64,000 bases of DNA from a bacterium (GTDB lineage Bacteria; Myxococcota_A; UBA9160; SZUA-336). The notes under the pieces were generated by a model that saw only the letters and a list, made by a program, of their open reading frames with translations, searched no databases and was not told the origin of the DNA. The stretch spans positions 1-64,000 of the forward strand of contig JAAELY010000270.1 in NCBI GenBank assembly GCA_024226335.1. The letters are read 5' to 3'. The position numbers were made by a program, and so were the translations under genes. This document shows, piece after piece, positions 7,657-16,013 of the stretch (its first letter is position 1; each line of letters opens with the position of its first letter).

Positions 7657-9363
7657 TTGCTGAGCAGGTCAAGGGTGAAACGACCCGAAACAGCCCCCGC
7701 GAGCGACCCGGGTCGCAGTCGCCCTCAGACGCCGGACTCCAGCGGAGTCTTCGAAAACGAGAAGGCGGAGCGTCTACTGGTCGTCGCAGAGGGATGCGAT
7801 GGCGCCGGCGGTCAAGGCGGGAGGGAGACCGCGGCGGGAATCTGTGTCGAGGCGATACGGCGCGCTTTTGGCGATGGTGACGGCTTTCCCGACGAGCGCC
7901 TGCGAGACGGTTTTTTCTGGGCGAACAGAACGATCTGGGATACGGCTCGGGAGGAACCGGGATGTGCCGGGATGGTCGCGACGGCCGCGGCGCTGATCCA
8001 CCAACCCGACGGTCCAGCCTGGCTCGGCTGGGTGGGCGACTGTCGCGCATATCGCTATCGATCCGGTCGCCTGCATCTGCTCTCACGGGATCACTCGGTG
8101 GTTTCCGAGTGGCTTCGCCTCGGAATTCTGACCGCCGAAGAGGCCGTGAACCATCCTAGATCTGGAGAACTCCTGCGCTCCCTGGGGGTCTCGCAGCGGG
8201 TCGAGCCGGAGGTGCGTCGCGTCGAGGTGCTTCCCGGTGATCGCATTCTGCTCTGTAGTCGGGCGCTCAGCGAGGCGCTACCTGAGGAAGAGATCGCAGC
8301 AGTGCTCGATTCTGCTGAACCCGGCCTCGCGGTCGAGAAGCTAACGGCCAGAGTTGCCGACAACTCCGGCGGGCGCGAGAACGCGACCGTGCGGATACTG
8401 GCGTTGCCCGCGCCGAAAGAGATTTCGCCCCCGGCGATCGCCGCACCCGTGTCCGATCGCGTCCTGCTTCGGCCCTCGCGCCGCAGCGGCCTGGGCCGCG
8501 CGATTCCCAGTGTGGCGGGCCTCGTCTTGCTACTCGCGATCGCCGCGGCGGCCTACACCGTGAGCGGAGGAGACCGGACCGTCGCTCAGATCCTGGCCAT
8601 GGTGACGGGACAGCCTGGAGAGCAAGCGCGAATCGCGGAGGTTCGTCGAATCCAGGAGGAACAGGCGCGGAGACAGCACCGCGAACCGACTGCCGCACGC
8701 GAGCGGAGTGTATCCGCCGCTCCCATTCCCGACGAAGCGGAGAGCGCGGCGGCAAAGCCGAAGCCCGATCCGATTCCTGTGGTGGCGGCAAAGCCGAAGC
8801 CCGATCCGATTCCTGTGGTGGCGACAAAGCCGAAGCCCGATCCGATTCCTGTGGTGGCGACAAAGCCGAAGCCCGATCCGATTCCTGTGGTGGCGGCAAA
8901 GCCGAAGCCCGATCCGATTCCTGTGGTGGCGGCAAAGCCGAAGCCCGCCCCGATTCCTGTGGCCGAAAAGCCTTCCGGCGAGTCCCTCCTGCCCGAGGTC
9001 GGCAGCGCTCCTCCTTTGAAATTGGAGCCACCCCTGGATGACGCGTCGTTGCAACGTGAGATCGCCTACTTCCTCGCGGACTGGGCTCTGTCCGTCCGGG
9101 ATCGAAACTTCGAACTCGGTCAGTCCCTCGGCTTTGTTCAGAGCGAACAGGATTTTCACCGGATATACCGCGGCTCCAATTCCATCGACGTTCGCTTCGA
9201 GCTGCTCGAGTACCGGACGATCGAGGCGCGTCTGCATCGCGTTCGCGTTCGCAAGATTCTCTCGTTTCAAAAAGGTGAGGCGATCCGCAGCGAGCGGGAA
9301 GAGCAGGAACTGCTGCTGCGGGAGACCGAAGGTGGATTGCGCTACGAAGAGATCGCCGAATAG
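7657..9363 (+). CDS. PP2C-like phosphatase domain, one TM helix, Pro/Lys repeats and NTF2-like C-terminus
   Basis: 568 residues. Residues ~38-250 follow the PP2C (PPM) pattern: CDGAGGQGG with Asp48, GWVGDCRAYRYRSG, LLSRDHS, ILLCSRALSE and NSGGRENAT. The last motif normally reads DN; here it is EN, and the first motif is also divergent, so activity is uncertain. A membrane helix lies near residues 286-305. Six copies of a 12-residue KPKPDPIPVVA unit follow (extracytoplasmic by the usual topology). The final ~100 residues look like an NTF2/SnoaL-type alpha-beta domain. The TTG start has a GAGAGG ribosome site; GTG at 7675 is an alternative. Confidence 0.7.
   Translation: MLSRSRVKRPETAPASDPGRSRPQTPDSSGVFENEKAERLLVVAEGCDGAGGQGGRETAAGICVEAIRRAFGDGDGFPDERLRDGFFWANRTIWDTAREEPGCAGMVATAAALIHQPDGPAWLGWVGDCRAYRYRSGRLHLLSRDHSVVSEWLRLGILTAEEAVNHPRSGELLRSLGVSQRVEPEVRRVEVLPGDRILLCSRALSEALPEEEIAAVLDSAEPGLAVEKLTARVADNSGGRENATVRILALPAPKEISPPAIAAPVSDRVLLRPSRRSGLGRAIPSVAGLVLLLAIAAAAYTVSGGDRTVAQILAMVTGQPGEQARIAEVRRIQEEQARRQHREPTAARERSVSAAPIPDEAESAAAKPKPDPIPVVAAKPKPDPIPVVATKPKPDPIPVVATKPKPDPIPVVAAKPKPDPIPVVAAKPKPAPIPVAEKPSGESLLPEVGSAPPLKLEPPLDDASLQREIAYFLADWALSVRDRNFELGQSLGFVQSEQDFHRIYRGSNSIDVRFELLEYRTIEARLHRVRVRKILSFQKGEAIRSEREEQELLLRETEGGLRYEEIAE
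8755..8961 (+). repeat. 36-bp in-frame tandem repeat, six copies
   Basis: Near-identical units encode KPKPDPIPVVAA with Ala/Thr variation; the last copy changes Asp to Ala and is shorter. Near identity at DNA level suggests recent expansion or ongoing copy-number change. It forms a Pro/Lys-rich linker between the membrane helix and the C-terminal domain. Confidence 0.92.
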
Positions 9364-9476
9364 GAGCCTCTTGCGAAGACTCTCGGCCCCGGAAAAGTAC
9401 CCACGGGTACAAGATTTCCCACGGTAGACGGATCGCGCTGCTAAGATTCCGGTGGGTCAGTCATAGGGGGGATACG

Positions 9477-10337
9477 ATGGCCACCAAGCGCAAGAAGACG
9501 ACGGCACGCAAGAAGAAGGCTCCAGTTCGCAAGAAGACGAGCGCTCGCAAGAAGGCTCCCGCACGCAAGAAGACGACAGCGCGCAAGAAGGTTACCCGCA
9601 AGAAGGCTCCCGCGCGCAAGAAGGTTACCCGCAAGAAGGCGGCGCGGAAGGTTACGCGCAAGAAGGCGGCGCCGAAGAAGGCCGCGCGGAAGAAGACGGC
9701 TGGCAAGAAGGCCGCGCCGAAGAAAGCCGCGCCGAAGAAAGTCGTGAAGCACGTCGCAAAGAAGCCCGCTCGAAAGAGTCCGGCGCGCAAGAAGGTCAGT
9801 GCGAGTTCCGCGCCCGCGGTGGATCCCATGAAGGCACTCGCGCGCAAGATCGTGCAGGCCGGACAAACTCCCGGAAGCGTTCCTCTGGAAGATCTGTATT
9901 CGACGGATTGTGAATCCTATGAAGCGGGTTCGAACGAGCCTGCAGTCGGAATCATCGGGCTGGAAGAGAAAGCTGAGAACTGGTCGCAGATTCAGGAAGA
10001 AGTCGTCTTCACTGCGCTCAACGTCTGGACCGGCCCGAACACGATTACGATCGAATGGGATGGTGAGGTAAAGCTCCGCGGCGGCCCGAAGGTCAACCTG
10101 CGCGAAGTGGCCGTGCACGAAATCCGCCGGGGCAAGATCCAGCGCGAGCGGTACTACTACAATCCCGCTGCGCTCGTTCCACCCGAGGATGTCACAGTTG
10201 CAGTCCCGCCTCCGCCGCCACCAGAGCCCGAGATCGTCGCGGTTGTGGAGAGTCCGCCGAGTGCACAGGCCGCGCCTGATCTTCCGCCCTGGGCAACCAG
10301 TCGCGACGAAGATCCCGACGGATCGAACTCCAGCTGA
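9477..10337 (+). CDS. histone H1-like Lys/Ala/Arg tail fused to an NTF2-like domain
   Basis: 286 residues. Residues 1-110 are almost only Lys, Arg, Ala, Pro and Thr in repeats of ARKK, TRKKA and PKKAA, as in bacterial histone H1-like proteins (HctB, AlgP), and should bind DNA. Residues ~115-235 form a globular region (IVQAGQTPGSVPLEDLYS, GLEEKAENW, RGKIQRERYYYN) resembling SnoaL/NTF2-like folds. The tail is proline-rich, then acidic. The ATG at 9477 follows a GGGGGG stretch. A GTACCC-AC-GGGTAC inverted repeat lies at 9397-9410 upstream. The fusion is unfamiliar to me, and the role (nucleoid binding plus ligand or partner binding) is inferred. Confidence 0.75.
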   Translation: MATKRKKTTARKKKAPVRKKTSARKKAPARKKTTARKKVTRKKAPARKKVTRKKAARKVTRKKAAPKKAARKKTAGKKAAPKKAAPKKVVKHVAKKPARKSPARKKVSASSAPAVDPMKALARKIVQAGQTPGSVPLEDLYSTDCESYEAGSNEPAVGIIGLEEKAENWSQIQEEVVFTALNVWTGPNTITIEWDGEVKLRGGPKVNLREVAVHEIRRGKIQRERYYYNPAALVPPEDVTVAVPPPPPPEPEIVAVVESPPSAQAAPDLPPWATSRDEDPDGSNSS

Positions 10338-10343
10338 TTCCTG

Positions 10344-10392
10344 CGCATCGCACCTGGGGTGTCCCGGGTGCGATGCGGGCCGGGCTTTCTTT
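10344..10392 (+). terminator. strong hairpin after the histone-tail gene
   Basis: Perfect 11-base-pair arms (10344-10354 and 10367-10377) have extra GGG/CCC pairing inside the loop, and a GCTTTCTTT stretch follows. It starts 6 bases after the stop. The gene on the other strand ends at 10430, so it may serve both. Confidence 0.65.
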
Positions 10393-10429
10393 CGAGAGCA
10401 TCGAGACGCGCCCGGTTCGCAGAGGTTCC

Positions 10430-11260
10430 CTAGGCCCTGAGCATGTTCGAAGGGGCTTCGCGCGGTTTTCCCGCGAACACCGGGCGCAGGTGCAGGTAGA
10501 AGAGATTCCGGCTCAACGCGTAGATCGCATAGCCCATGAAATAGGCTGCGATCACGTCGACACTGTAGTGGTTCTTCGTGAGCAGCACGGCGGTCGCCAT
10601 GACCAGCGATCCCGCGAGCAGGATGCCTTTCTGGATCCGAGTCTCAAAGAACAGTGCAAACAGGAAGGGCATAGCCGTGTGCCCGGAGAATATGAACTCG
10701 TTTTGAAAGGTGTAAACGCCGACCACTTCTGGGAACAAGTAGTCGAGTTCGCGCATGTCGAGCATGCGTTCCGGCGCGCCGATCGGCGAGAGGAAAACGA
10801 ACACGGTGCGGACGAGGAAGTACACGCCCAGTACGAAGAGCAGGAAAGGCATCTTGCGCGGGTAGTAGAGCACCGCGATTCCGATGGCATAGGCGTGAAG
10901 TCCGAGCCAACCCCACGAAAGGAGTGGAATCAAGTCGACTGCGGGCAGGCGGTCGAGCAGCCAGTCGGAACTCGGCGGTAGACTGCGCTGATCGGCGTAC
11001 CAACCGAGTTGCGTGTAGAAGAAGTAGGCGAGTAGCAGGAACGCGACCGCAGCGGCGGCGATGAAGATCCAGGCTTTGTAGTGCACCCCGTCCCACTCGT
11101 CGCGGATCTCGGCGATCTCGGCTCGGACTTCGGAGCGCGCTCTTTCGAAGCGGAAGCGCTCGCGAATCTTGCGCAGGTGTTCGGCCGATTCGAGAAACTG
11201 CGCTTCGAGCCGGGCGATCTCGCCCTCGAGTTCTTCAGCTTCGTCGTCGGAACGTTTCAA
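10430..11260 (-). CDS. PAP2/sphingomyelin-synthase-like membrane phosphatase or phosphotransferase
   Basis: About 276 residues. An N-terminal charged coiled coil (EAEELEGEIARLEAQF to IRDEWD) is followed by about six membrane segments. The catalytic motifs FSGHTAMP and NHYSVDVIAAYF fit the PAP2_C group, which includes sphingomyelin synthases and inositol-phosphoceramide-type enzymes. A lipid-phosphate substrate is inferred. I chose the TTG at 11260 because it overlaps the TGA of the upstream TetR gene (TTGA), a typical coupling arrangement; a longer frame would run inside the regulator gene. Confidence 0.75.
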   Translation of the reverse strand: MKRSDDEAEELEGEIARLEAQFLESAEHLRKIRERFRFERARSEVRAEIAEIRDEWDGVHYKAWIFIAAAAVAFLLLAYFFYTQLGWYADQRSLPPSSDWLLDRLPAVDLIPLLSWGWLGLHAYAIGIAVLYYPRKMPFLLFVLGVYFLVRTVFVFLSPIGAPERMLDMRELDYLFPEVVGVYTFQNEFIFSGHTAMPFLFALFFETRIQKGILLAGSLVMATAVLLTKNHYSVDVIAAYFMGYAIYALSRNLFYLHLRPVFAGKPREAPSNMLRA

Positions 11261-11871
11261 GCGTTTCCGGCGCTCGACTTTCCCAGCTGCGTAAGATCGA
11301 GCAGGGCCATGTACACCTGAACGTGCAGGTCCGGATCTAGTCGGGGCAGCCCGAGGAGAGCCGACAGCCACAGTCCATCCGCAGCGAGTCGCACCAGAGC
11401 CGCCGTCGTGGGATCCAGACCGTCGGATTGCAAGCGCTGGTGCCACTCCTCGAAACGCTCGCGCACCATTTCGAGTTGTGGGGAGTCGCGGCCGATGGCG
11501 GCCAGGATCGCGGCCATCAACTGGGCGGAGCTATCGGCCGGTTCGCCGTCCAGTCGGACGGTGGTCGCCAGATAAGCCCTCGTGCCCGCGCCGGGAGTGC
11601 CTCCCTCGGCGGCGATCAGTTGATCGAGAGCGGCGTCGAAGACGTCGAGCATGCGCTCGGTCAGGCCCGTGACCAGCGCGTCCTTGGAAGGAAAGTGATA
11701 GAGCAACCCGCCCTTGCTGATCCCGGCATCGCTGGCCACGGCTTCCAGCACGAGGCCCGCCGGTCCCATGGCCAGCAGTCGGATTTCAGCTGCGTCGAGG
11801 ATGCGAGCGCGAGTTCCCGTCGTCTGCTCGGGCTTGCCGGGCTTGCGGGACTCTTGGGATCCGGTTTTCAT
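11257..11871 (-). CDS. TetR-family transcriptional regulator
   Basis: 204 residues. The N-terminal helix-turn-helix is clear (RARILDAAEIRLLAMGPAG, VASDAGISKGGLLYHFPSKD, ALVTGL). The ligand domain begins near residue 80 and resembles the TetR_C group with a LRxAxDGLWL-type motif (LVRLAADGLWLSALLG). A perfect palindrome lies just upstream of its start, between it and the divergent phosphoesterase gene, so it probably represses itself and its neighbour. The PAP2-like gene follows with a TTGA overlap and should be in the same transcript. The effector is unknown. Confidence 0.92.
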   Translation of the reverse strand: MKTGSQESRKPGKPEQTTGTRARILDAAEIRLLAMGPAGLVLEAVASDAGISKGGLLYHFPSKDALVTGLTERMLDVFDAALDQLIAAEGGTPGAGTRAYLATTVRLDGEPADSSAQLMAAILAAIGRDSPQLEMVRERFEEWHQRLQSDGLDPTTAALVRLAADGLWLSALLGLPRLDPDLHVQVYMALLDLTQLGKSSAGNA

Positions 11872-11878
11872 GTTCTCT

Positions 11879-11900
11879 CTGTACCGTCCGGACGGTACAG
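11879..11900. promoter_or_regulatory. perfect 22-bp palindromic operator (TetR type)
   Basis: The core GTACCGTCCGGACGGTAC is extended by CT and AG, making a perfect 22-base palindrome with no spacer. It lies 8 bases upstream of the tetR-family start and 35 bases upstream of the divergent phosphoesterase start, where a TATACT (11920-11925) could be the -10 box. This length and symmetry are standard for AcrR/TetR operators. Confidence 0.85.
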
Positions 11901-11934
11901 TTGCAAGTGCCGGGCTCGCTATACTCGCGATCCG

Positions 11935-13212
11935 ATGGAAGAGTTTCTGACCTGGAGCCTCCGCGCAGCGGCACTCGTGACGCTGGTGGCGGTTCCCGCC
12001 TATGCTGCCCGGGTTCGCAGCCGTGCGTTCGGCATCTTCGGGCTCGTGATCCTGGCGACATCCCTACCCGGGTTGCTGCTCATGGACTATCGACTGCGCG
12101 GTCTGCTGGGGCCCGTTCCGGGCTGGATTCTGACCTCGGTGCTCGTCTACGGCCTGCTGGCAGCGGCGATCCACCTGGCCTCCCTGGTGACGGCCCGCCT
12201 GAGGCCTCATGCGTTCCGATGGGCAATCAGCATCCCGGGGCAGGCCTTCCTGGCGGCCGGCTTCGTTTCGGGGGCCTGGCTGCTTCTGCTGCTGCCGCTT
12301 CGGGCGCTGCTGGGCGGGCTCGGATTCGATGCAAGCGTGGAAGCGCTGCGCTGGGCGGATTGGTTCCCCTTTGTGCTGGCGAGCGCATCGCTGGTGACCT
12401 CCACGCGTCCGGTCGACGAGCTGGTCCGCGTTCGGCTCGGTACGGATGGTCCCGATCGTGTCCATCGCGTGCCGCTCGAACGCTATCGCCGGCGTCAACC
12501 GGAGAGGCTCGAGAACAGGCCGTTGCGCATCGCACAAATTGCCGATCCCCATCTCGGCCCGTGGCAGCCGATCCGCAAGCTGCGGCGTCGCATCGACGAG
12601 CTGATCGATCGGGATCCAGACCTGGTGCTGCTGACGGGCGATTTCTTGACGATGGAAGGGCAGGAGACGCCCGGTGCTCTGGAACAGGCTCTGGATCCAC
12701 TGCGGCGTCTTCCGGGCCGATGTTTTGCGATCTTCGGGAATCACGATCACGAGTCTCCCGACGAAGTCCGGAAGGCACTGGCCGGGGCCGGTGTGCGCCT
12801 CCTGATCGATGAAGAGGTCGTGGCTCAAACGCCCGTCGGTTCGGTTCAGATCGTGGGCGCGGATTACGTGGGTCGGGGTCGCAAAGAGCACATCCAGGGA
12901 TTATTGCGACGCCATGCGCGTCGCGAAGATCACGTGCGCATCCTGCTGCTCCACGATCCTCTGGGCTTCCAGCACGTTCCCAAAGGCGATGTCGACCTGA
13001 CGCTCTCGGGTCATACTCACGGAGGCCAGGTGGGCCTGGTCAGTCTGGGTCTGAACTGGACGGTTTTATCGCGTTCGCGCTGGCCGGATCACGGATTGTT
13101 TGGCCACGGCAGCAACCGGCTCTATGTTCACAGGGGTACGGGCTTCTACGGGTTCCCGCTGCGCATCGGCGTTCCCGGAGAGGCGTCGTTGCTGGAACTG
13201 GTAACCGACTAG
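11935..13212 (+). CDS. membrane-anchored metallophosphoesterase (YaeI-like)
   Basis: 425 residues. Four hydrophobic segments occupy residues ~1-165, followed by a calcineurin-like phosphoesterase domain: IADPHLGP, LLTGDFL, FGNHDHE, LLLHDP and SGHTHGGQVGL give all five metal-binding motifs in order. The layout matches YaeI/YkuE-type phosphodiesterases, which act on lipid-linked substrates such as UDP-diacylglucosamine or similar. It is divergent from a TetR/PAP2 pair, and both sides carry a putative lipid-phosphate enzyme, suggesting shared control of an envelope lipid function (inference). Confidence 0.88.
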   Translation: MEEFLTWSLRAAALVTLVAVPAYAARVRSRAFGIFGLVILATSLPGLLLMDYRLRGLLGPVPGWILTSVLVYGLLAAAIHLASLVTARLRPHAFRWAISIPGQAFLAAGFVSGAWLLLLLPLRALLGGLGFDASVEALRWADWFPFVLASASLVTSTRPVDELVRVRLGTDGPDRVHRVPLERYRRRQPERLENRPLRIAQIADPHLGPWQPIRKLRRRIDELIDRDPDLVLLTGDFLTMEGQETPGALEQALDPLRRLPGRCFAIFGNHDHESPDEVRKALAGAGVRLLIDEEVVAQTPVGSVQIVGADYVGRGRKEHIQGLLRRHARREDHVRILLLHDPLGFQHVPKGDVDLTLSGHTHGGQVGLVSLGLNWTVLSRSRWPDHGLFGHGSNRLYVHRGTGFYGFPLRIGVPGEASLLELVTD

Positions 13213-13274
13213 TCCAGGCTTCTTCGGGCCAGGAAGTTTCGAGCCGGGAAGACGGACAGGAATCAGGAGATCCC

Positions 13275-14306
13275 ATGCCAGGAGCGCTTCGATCCGCACT
13301 TGCCCTGGCGGCTCTGCGCCTGCCCGAGAACCTGGCCCAGATCGTCTTGCTGGGTCGCCGCAAGACACTCGGCTGGCGCGTGATGGACGCCAAGGCCCAG
13401 CTCGTGGGACAGGCCATCAATGCCGTTCGTGTGCCGGGTGAACTTCCATCCGTGCACGACTCCCGCGAGCAGATGCGCGCGATGACCGCGCGACTGGACC
13501 GCCCGCACCCGAAACTCGCTCACAAGGAGAACCGCAGTATTCCCGGGCCCGAAGGGGATATCGCCGTGCGGGTCTACAAGCCACGAGACGCGGCACCGCG
13601 CCTTCCCGTGCTCTGCTATTTCCACGGGGGTGGGTGGGTGCAGGGCGATCTCGATACACATGACGGTGTGTGTGGAAAGCTGGCCGCCTGGGGCCAGTGC
13701 CTGGTCGTCTCGGTCGATTACCGACTTGCGCCCGAACACAAGTTTCCCGCCGCCGTCGATGATGCGATCGCAGCGTACAAGTGGCTGGTGCAGAACGCGA
13801 ATCAGTTCGGAGGCAATCCGGAGCGGGTTGGCGTGGCCGGTGATAGCGCCGGTGGAAACCTATCGGCAGCACTGTGTCAGGCTATTGCGGAGCAGGGCGG
13901 ACGGGGCCCGCGCTGCCAGGTTCTGATCTATCCGGCCCTGGACTTCCGCCTCAACACACAGTCCCACGATGAACTTCGGGACGCGTACGTGATTCCACGG
14001 GAGCGTATCGTCTGGTACACCGAGATGTATCTGAAGGATCCCTCGCAGAGTCGCCACGTTCGGGCATCGCCTCTGCTCGCACTCGATCTCCGCGGTCAGC
14101 CACCGGCCTATATCGTTACTTGCGGTTTCGACCCACTGCGTGACGAGGGGGCCTCCTATTCCGAGAAGCTGCGCGCGGCCGGTGTCGAAGTTCGACACCG
14201 CGAATTCGAGGGCCAGATCCACGCATTCGTTTCGTTGACGCGGGCGATCCCGCAGGGCGAGGTCTGCCTGCGCGAGATTGGCGAATACCTGCAGGCCAAT
14301 CTCTAA
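13275..14306 (+). CDS. alpha/beta hydrolase, hormone-sensitive lipase (HSL) family
   Basis: 343 residues. The oxyanion motif HGGGWVQGD, the nucleophile elbow GDSAGGN and the later Asp (CGFDPLRDEG) and His (GQIHAF) complete the catalytic set of family IV carboxylesterases. The N-terminal ~90 residues form the expected cap region. Short-chain ester substrates are usual. It has an AGGAG site and starts 62 bases after the phosphoesterase gene. Its stop overlaps the convergent monooxygenase gene by 4 bases. Confidence 0.9.
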   Translation: MPGALRSALALAALRLPENLAQIVLLGRRKTLGWRVMDAKAQLVGQAINAVRVPGELPSVHDSREQMRAMTARLDRPHPKLAHKENRSIPGPEGDIAVRVYKPRDAAPRLPVLCYFHGGGWVQGDLDTHDGVCGKLAAWGQCLVVSVDYRLAPEHKFPAAVDDAIAAYKWLVQNANQFGGNPERVGVAGDSAGGNLSAALCQAIAEQGGRGPRCQVLIYPALDFRLNTQSHDELRDAYVIPRERIVWYTEMYLKDPSQSRHVRASPLLALDLRGQPPAYIVTCGFDPLRDEGASYSEKLRAAGVEVRHREFEGQIHAFVSLTRAIPQGEVCLREIGEYLQANL

Positions 14307-15895
14307 CGCGGGTATTTCAGCAGATTGCGGAAGGCCTGCGCCACTTCCAACGCATTGCCCGGTTCGAAAACCGCGGCCACCAACCGGTCCGGGCGGATCG
14401 CGAGGATCGGGAATCTTCGCTCGATCGCCTCGCCGAGTGCACCGCTCACGTCTTCGACGCTCTCGCCGGTCGGCGCGATTCCTCTCGGCACGATGTGGAG
14501 CGTTTTCGCACCGAGTTGGGCCCAGAACGTGCGGGCGCCGTCGTCTTCGAGCGCGAGCTTTGGATCGATTCCGTAACAGAGCAGGGCGAAGCCGGGGCCC
14601 AGCTTCTCGTCGAGCGGTACCAGTTTCATCTCCTGATCACGCACCTGCGGTTGGATCAGTTTTTTTCCCACGAGTGACTGCCCCGGGGCGACGAATACTC
14701 CCTGCTCGTGCGCGGGCTCGTTCATGCGCCGGAGCATCGAGTCTGCGAACGCGCGCCGGCCCGATCTCGTCGCATTGATCGCGAAGAAGCAGATGTCTCT
14801 GATGAACGCACGTATGCGCGGCACGGGATGGATCAGCTCTGCGAGGCGCATCCCCCATTCGATCTCGCGGATCACGTGCGGTCGTCGCTCGACCTGATAG
14901 CTGTCGAGGAGCGTCTCGCTCGCCTGTCCGTCGAGCACGAGACCGAGTTTCCAGAAGAGATTCCAGGCATCGCTCAATCCGCTGTCGAGTCCCCGTCCGC
15001 AGAAGACCGGCATCGTGTGGGCGGCATCGCCTGCGATCAGTACACGGCCTTCGCGAAAGCTCTGGGCGACGATCGGCTCGAGTGTTTCGATGCACTTACG
15101 TTCGATCTCGACGTGATCGGCCCGGGTGTGGGGTGCAAGCAGGCGCCTGATGGTGCGATCTTCGAGCAACTGCTCTTCGGTCTCGCCGGGCAGCAACAGG
15201 AATTCCCAGCGCCGCCGGGGTCCTTTCTCGTGCAAGGTCATTCCGGGCCGAGCCGGGTTGCAGAAGAAGCGACCCGGCAGGTCGTCCATCAACGCGACGT
15301 CGAGTACGTCGATCACCAAACAGCGCTGAGGCGCCGCTTTCGATGTCGATGGAATACCGATCGCCTCGCGAACCGTAGAGTCGCTGCCGTCACAGCCTAC
15401 CAGGTACTCCGCCTCGACCTCGAAGACCGTTCCATTCGCGTCGATGCCTTTGATGTGCACGGCGTCGGAATTCTGCGAGACGGATTCGACCGTGTGTTCG
15501 AAACGCACCTCGACGTATTCGAAGCGGTCCAGGCCCGCGAGGAGTTGTCGCTCGAACACGGGTCGGTCGAAAGAGCTGAGCCGAGGACCTCCGACATCTG
15601 ATTCGCCGCTGGCCAGTTCGTACAGACGCCGACCCCGGCCGTTCACGTACTCGACGGAAATTCCCAGTTCGAGGTCAAGGGCAATCTCGTCGTACAGTCC
15701 CAGCGCCCGCAACTCGCGCAGGGATTCCGCGGCGATTCCGATCGCGCGGGGCTCCTCGGCCGTACCCGGGTCGCGCTCGAGCACCAGAGTCGGGACGCCG
15801 TGCGTTCCCAGCAGATTGGCGAGAACCAGTCCGACCGGTCCGCAGCCCACGATGGCGACTCGCGCTCGCTCTGTAGCCAATTGGCGTTGCCCCAC
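14303..15895 (-). CDS. FAD-dependent aromatic-ring monooxygenase (MhpA/PheA-like)
   Basis: About 530 residues. The dinucleotide motif RVAIVGCGPVGLVLANLLG opens the domain, and GDAAHTMPVFCGRGLDSG is the FAD-ribityl motif of group A flavin hydroxylases. Length and the C-terminal thioredoxin-like region fit the MhpA/PheA/TfdB branch, which hydroxylates phenolic substrates using NAD(P)H. The start is uncertain: GTG at 15895 and TTG at 15880 are both possible; anything longer adds a Cys-rich leader unlike the family. Substrate not determinable. Confidence 0.85.
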   Translation of the reverse strand: MGQRQLATERARVAIVGCGPVGLVLANLLGTHGVPTLVLERDPGTAEEPRAIGIAAESLRELRALGLYDEIALDLELGISVEYVNGRGRRLYELASGESDVGGPRLSSFDRPVFERQLLAGLDRFEYVEVRFEHTVESVSQNSDAVHIKGIDANGTVFEVEAEYLVGCDGSDSTVREAIGIPSTSKAAPQRCLVIDVLDVALMDDLPGRFFCNPARPGMTLHEKGPRRRWEFLLLPGETEEQLLEDRTIRRLLAPHTRADHVEIERKCIETLEPIVAQSFREGRVLIAGDAAHTMPVFCGRGLDSGLSDAWNLFWKLGLVLDGQASETLLDSYQVERRPHVIREIEWGMRLAELIHPVPRIRAFIRDICFFAINATRSGRRAFADSMLRRMNEPAHEQGVFVAPGQSLVGKKLIQPQVRDQEMKLVPLDEKLGPGFALLCYGIDPKLALEDDGARTFWAQLGAKTLHIVPRGIAPTGESVEDVSGALGEAIERRFPILAIRPDRLVAAVFEPGNALEVAQAFRNLLKYPR

Positions 15896-16013
15896 TCGCC
15901 GGGTTCCTGTCCTGGCGCGCCACGAGTGTAGGTTCGCGCCTCGGAGGCAACAAGCCACAGAGGCGGCTACCTTCTCCACTCAACCGATCCGCATCCGAGC
16001 CGAGGGAAACAGT

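Noticed and set aside
8530-9270. Long minus-strand frames with RLCRHHRNRIGL repeats
   Set aside because: They are antisense shadows of the 36-base repeat in the PP2C-like gene; the plus frame has clear domains.
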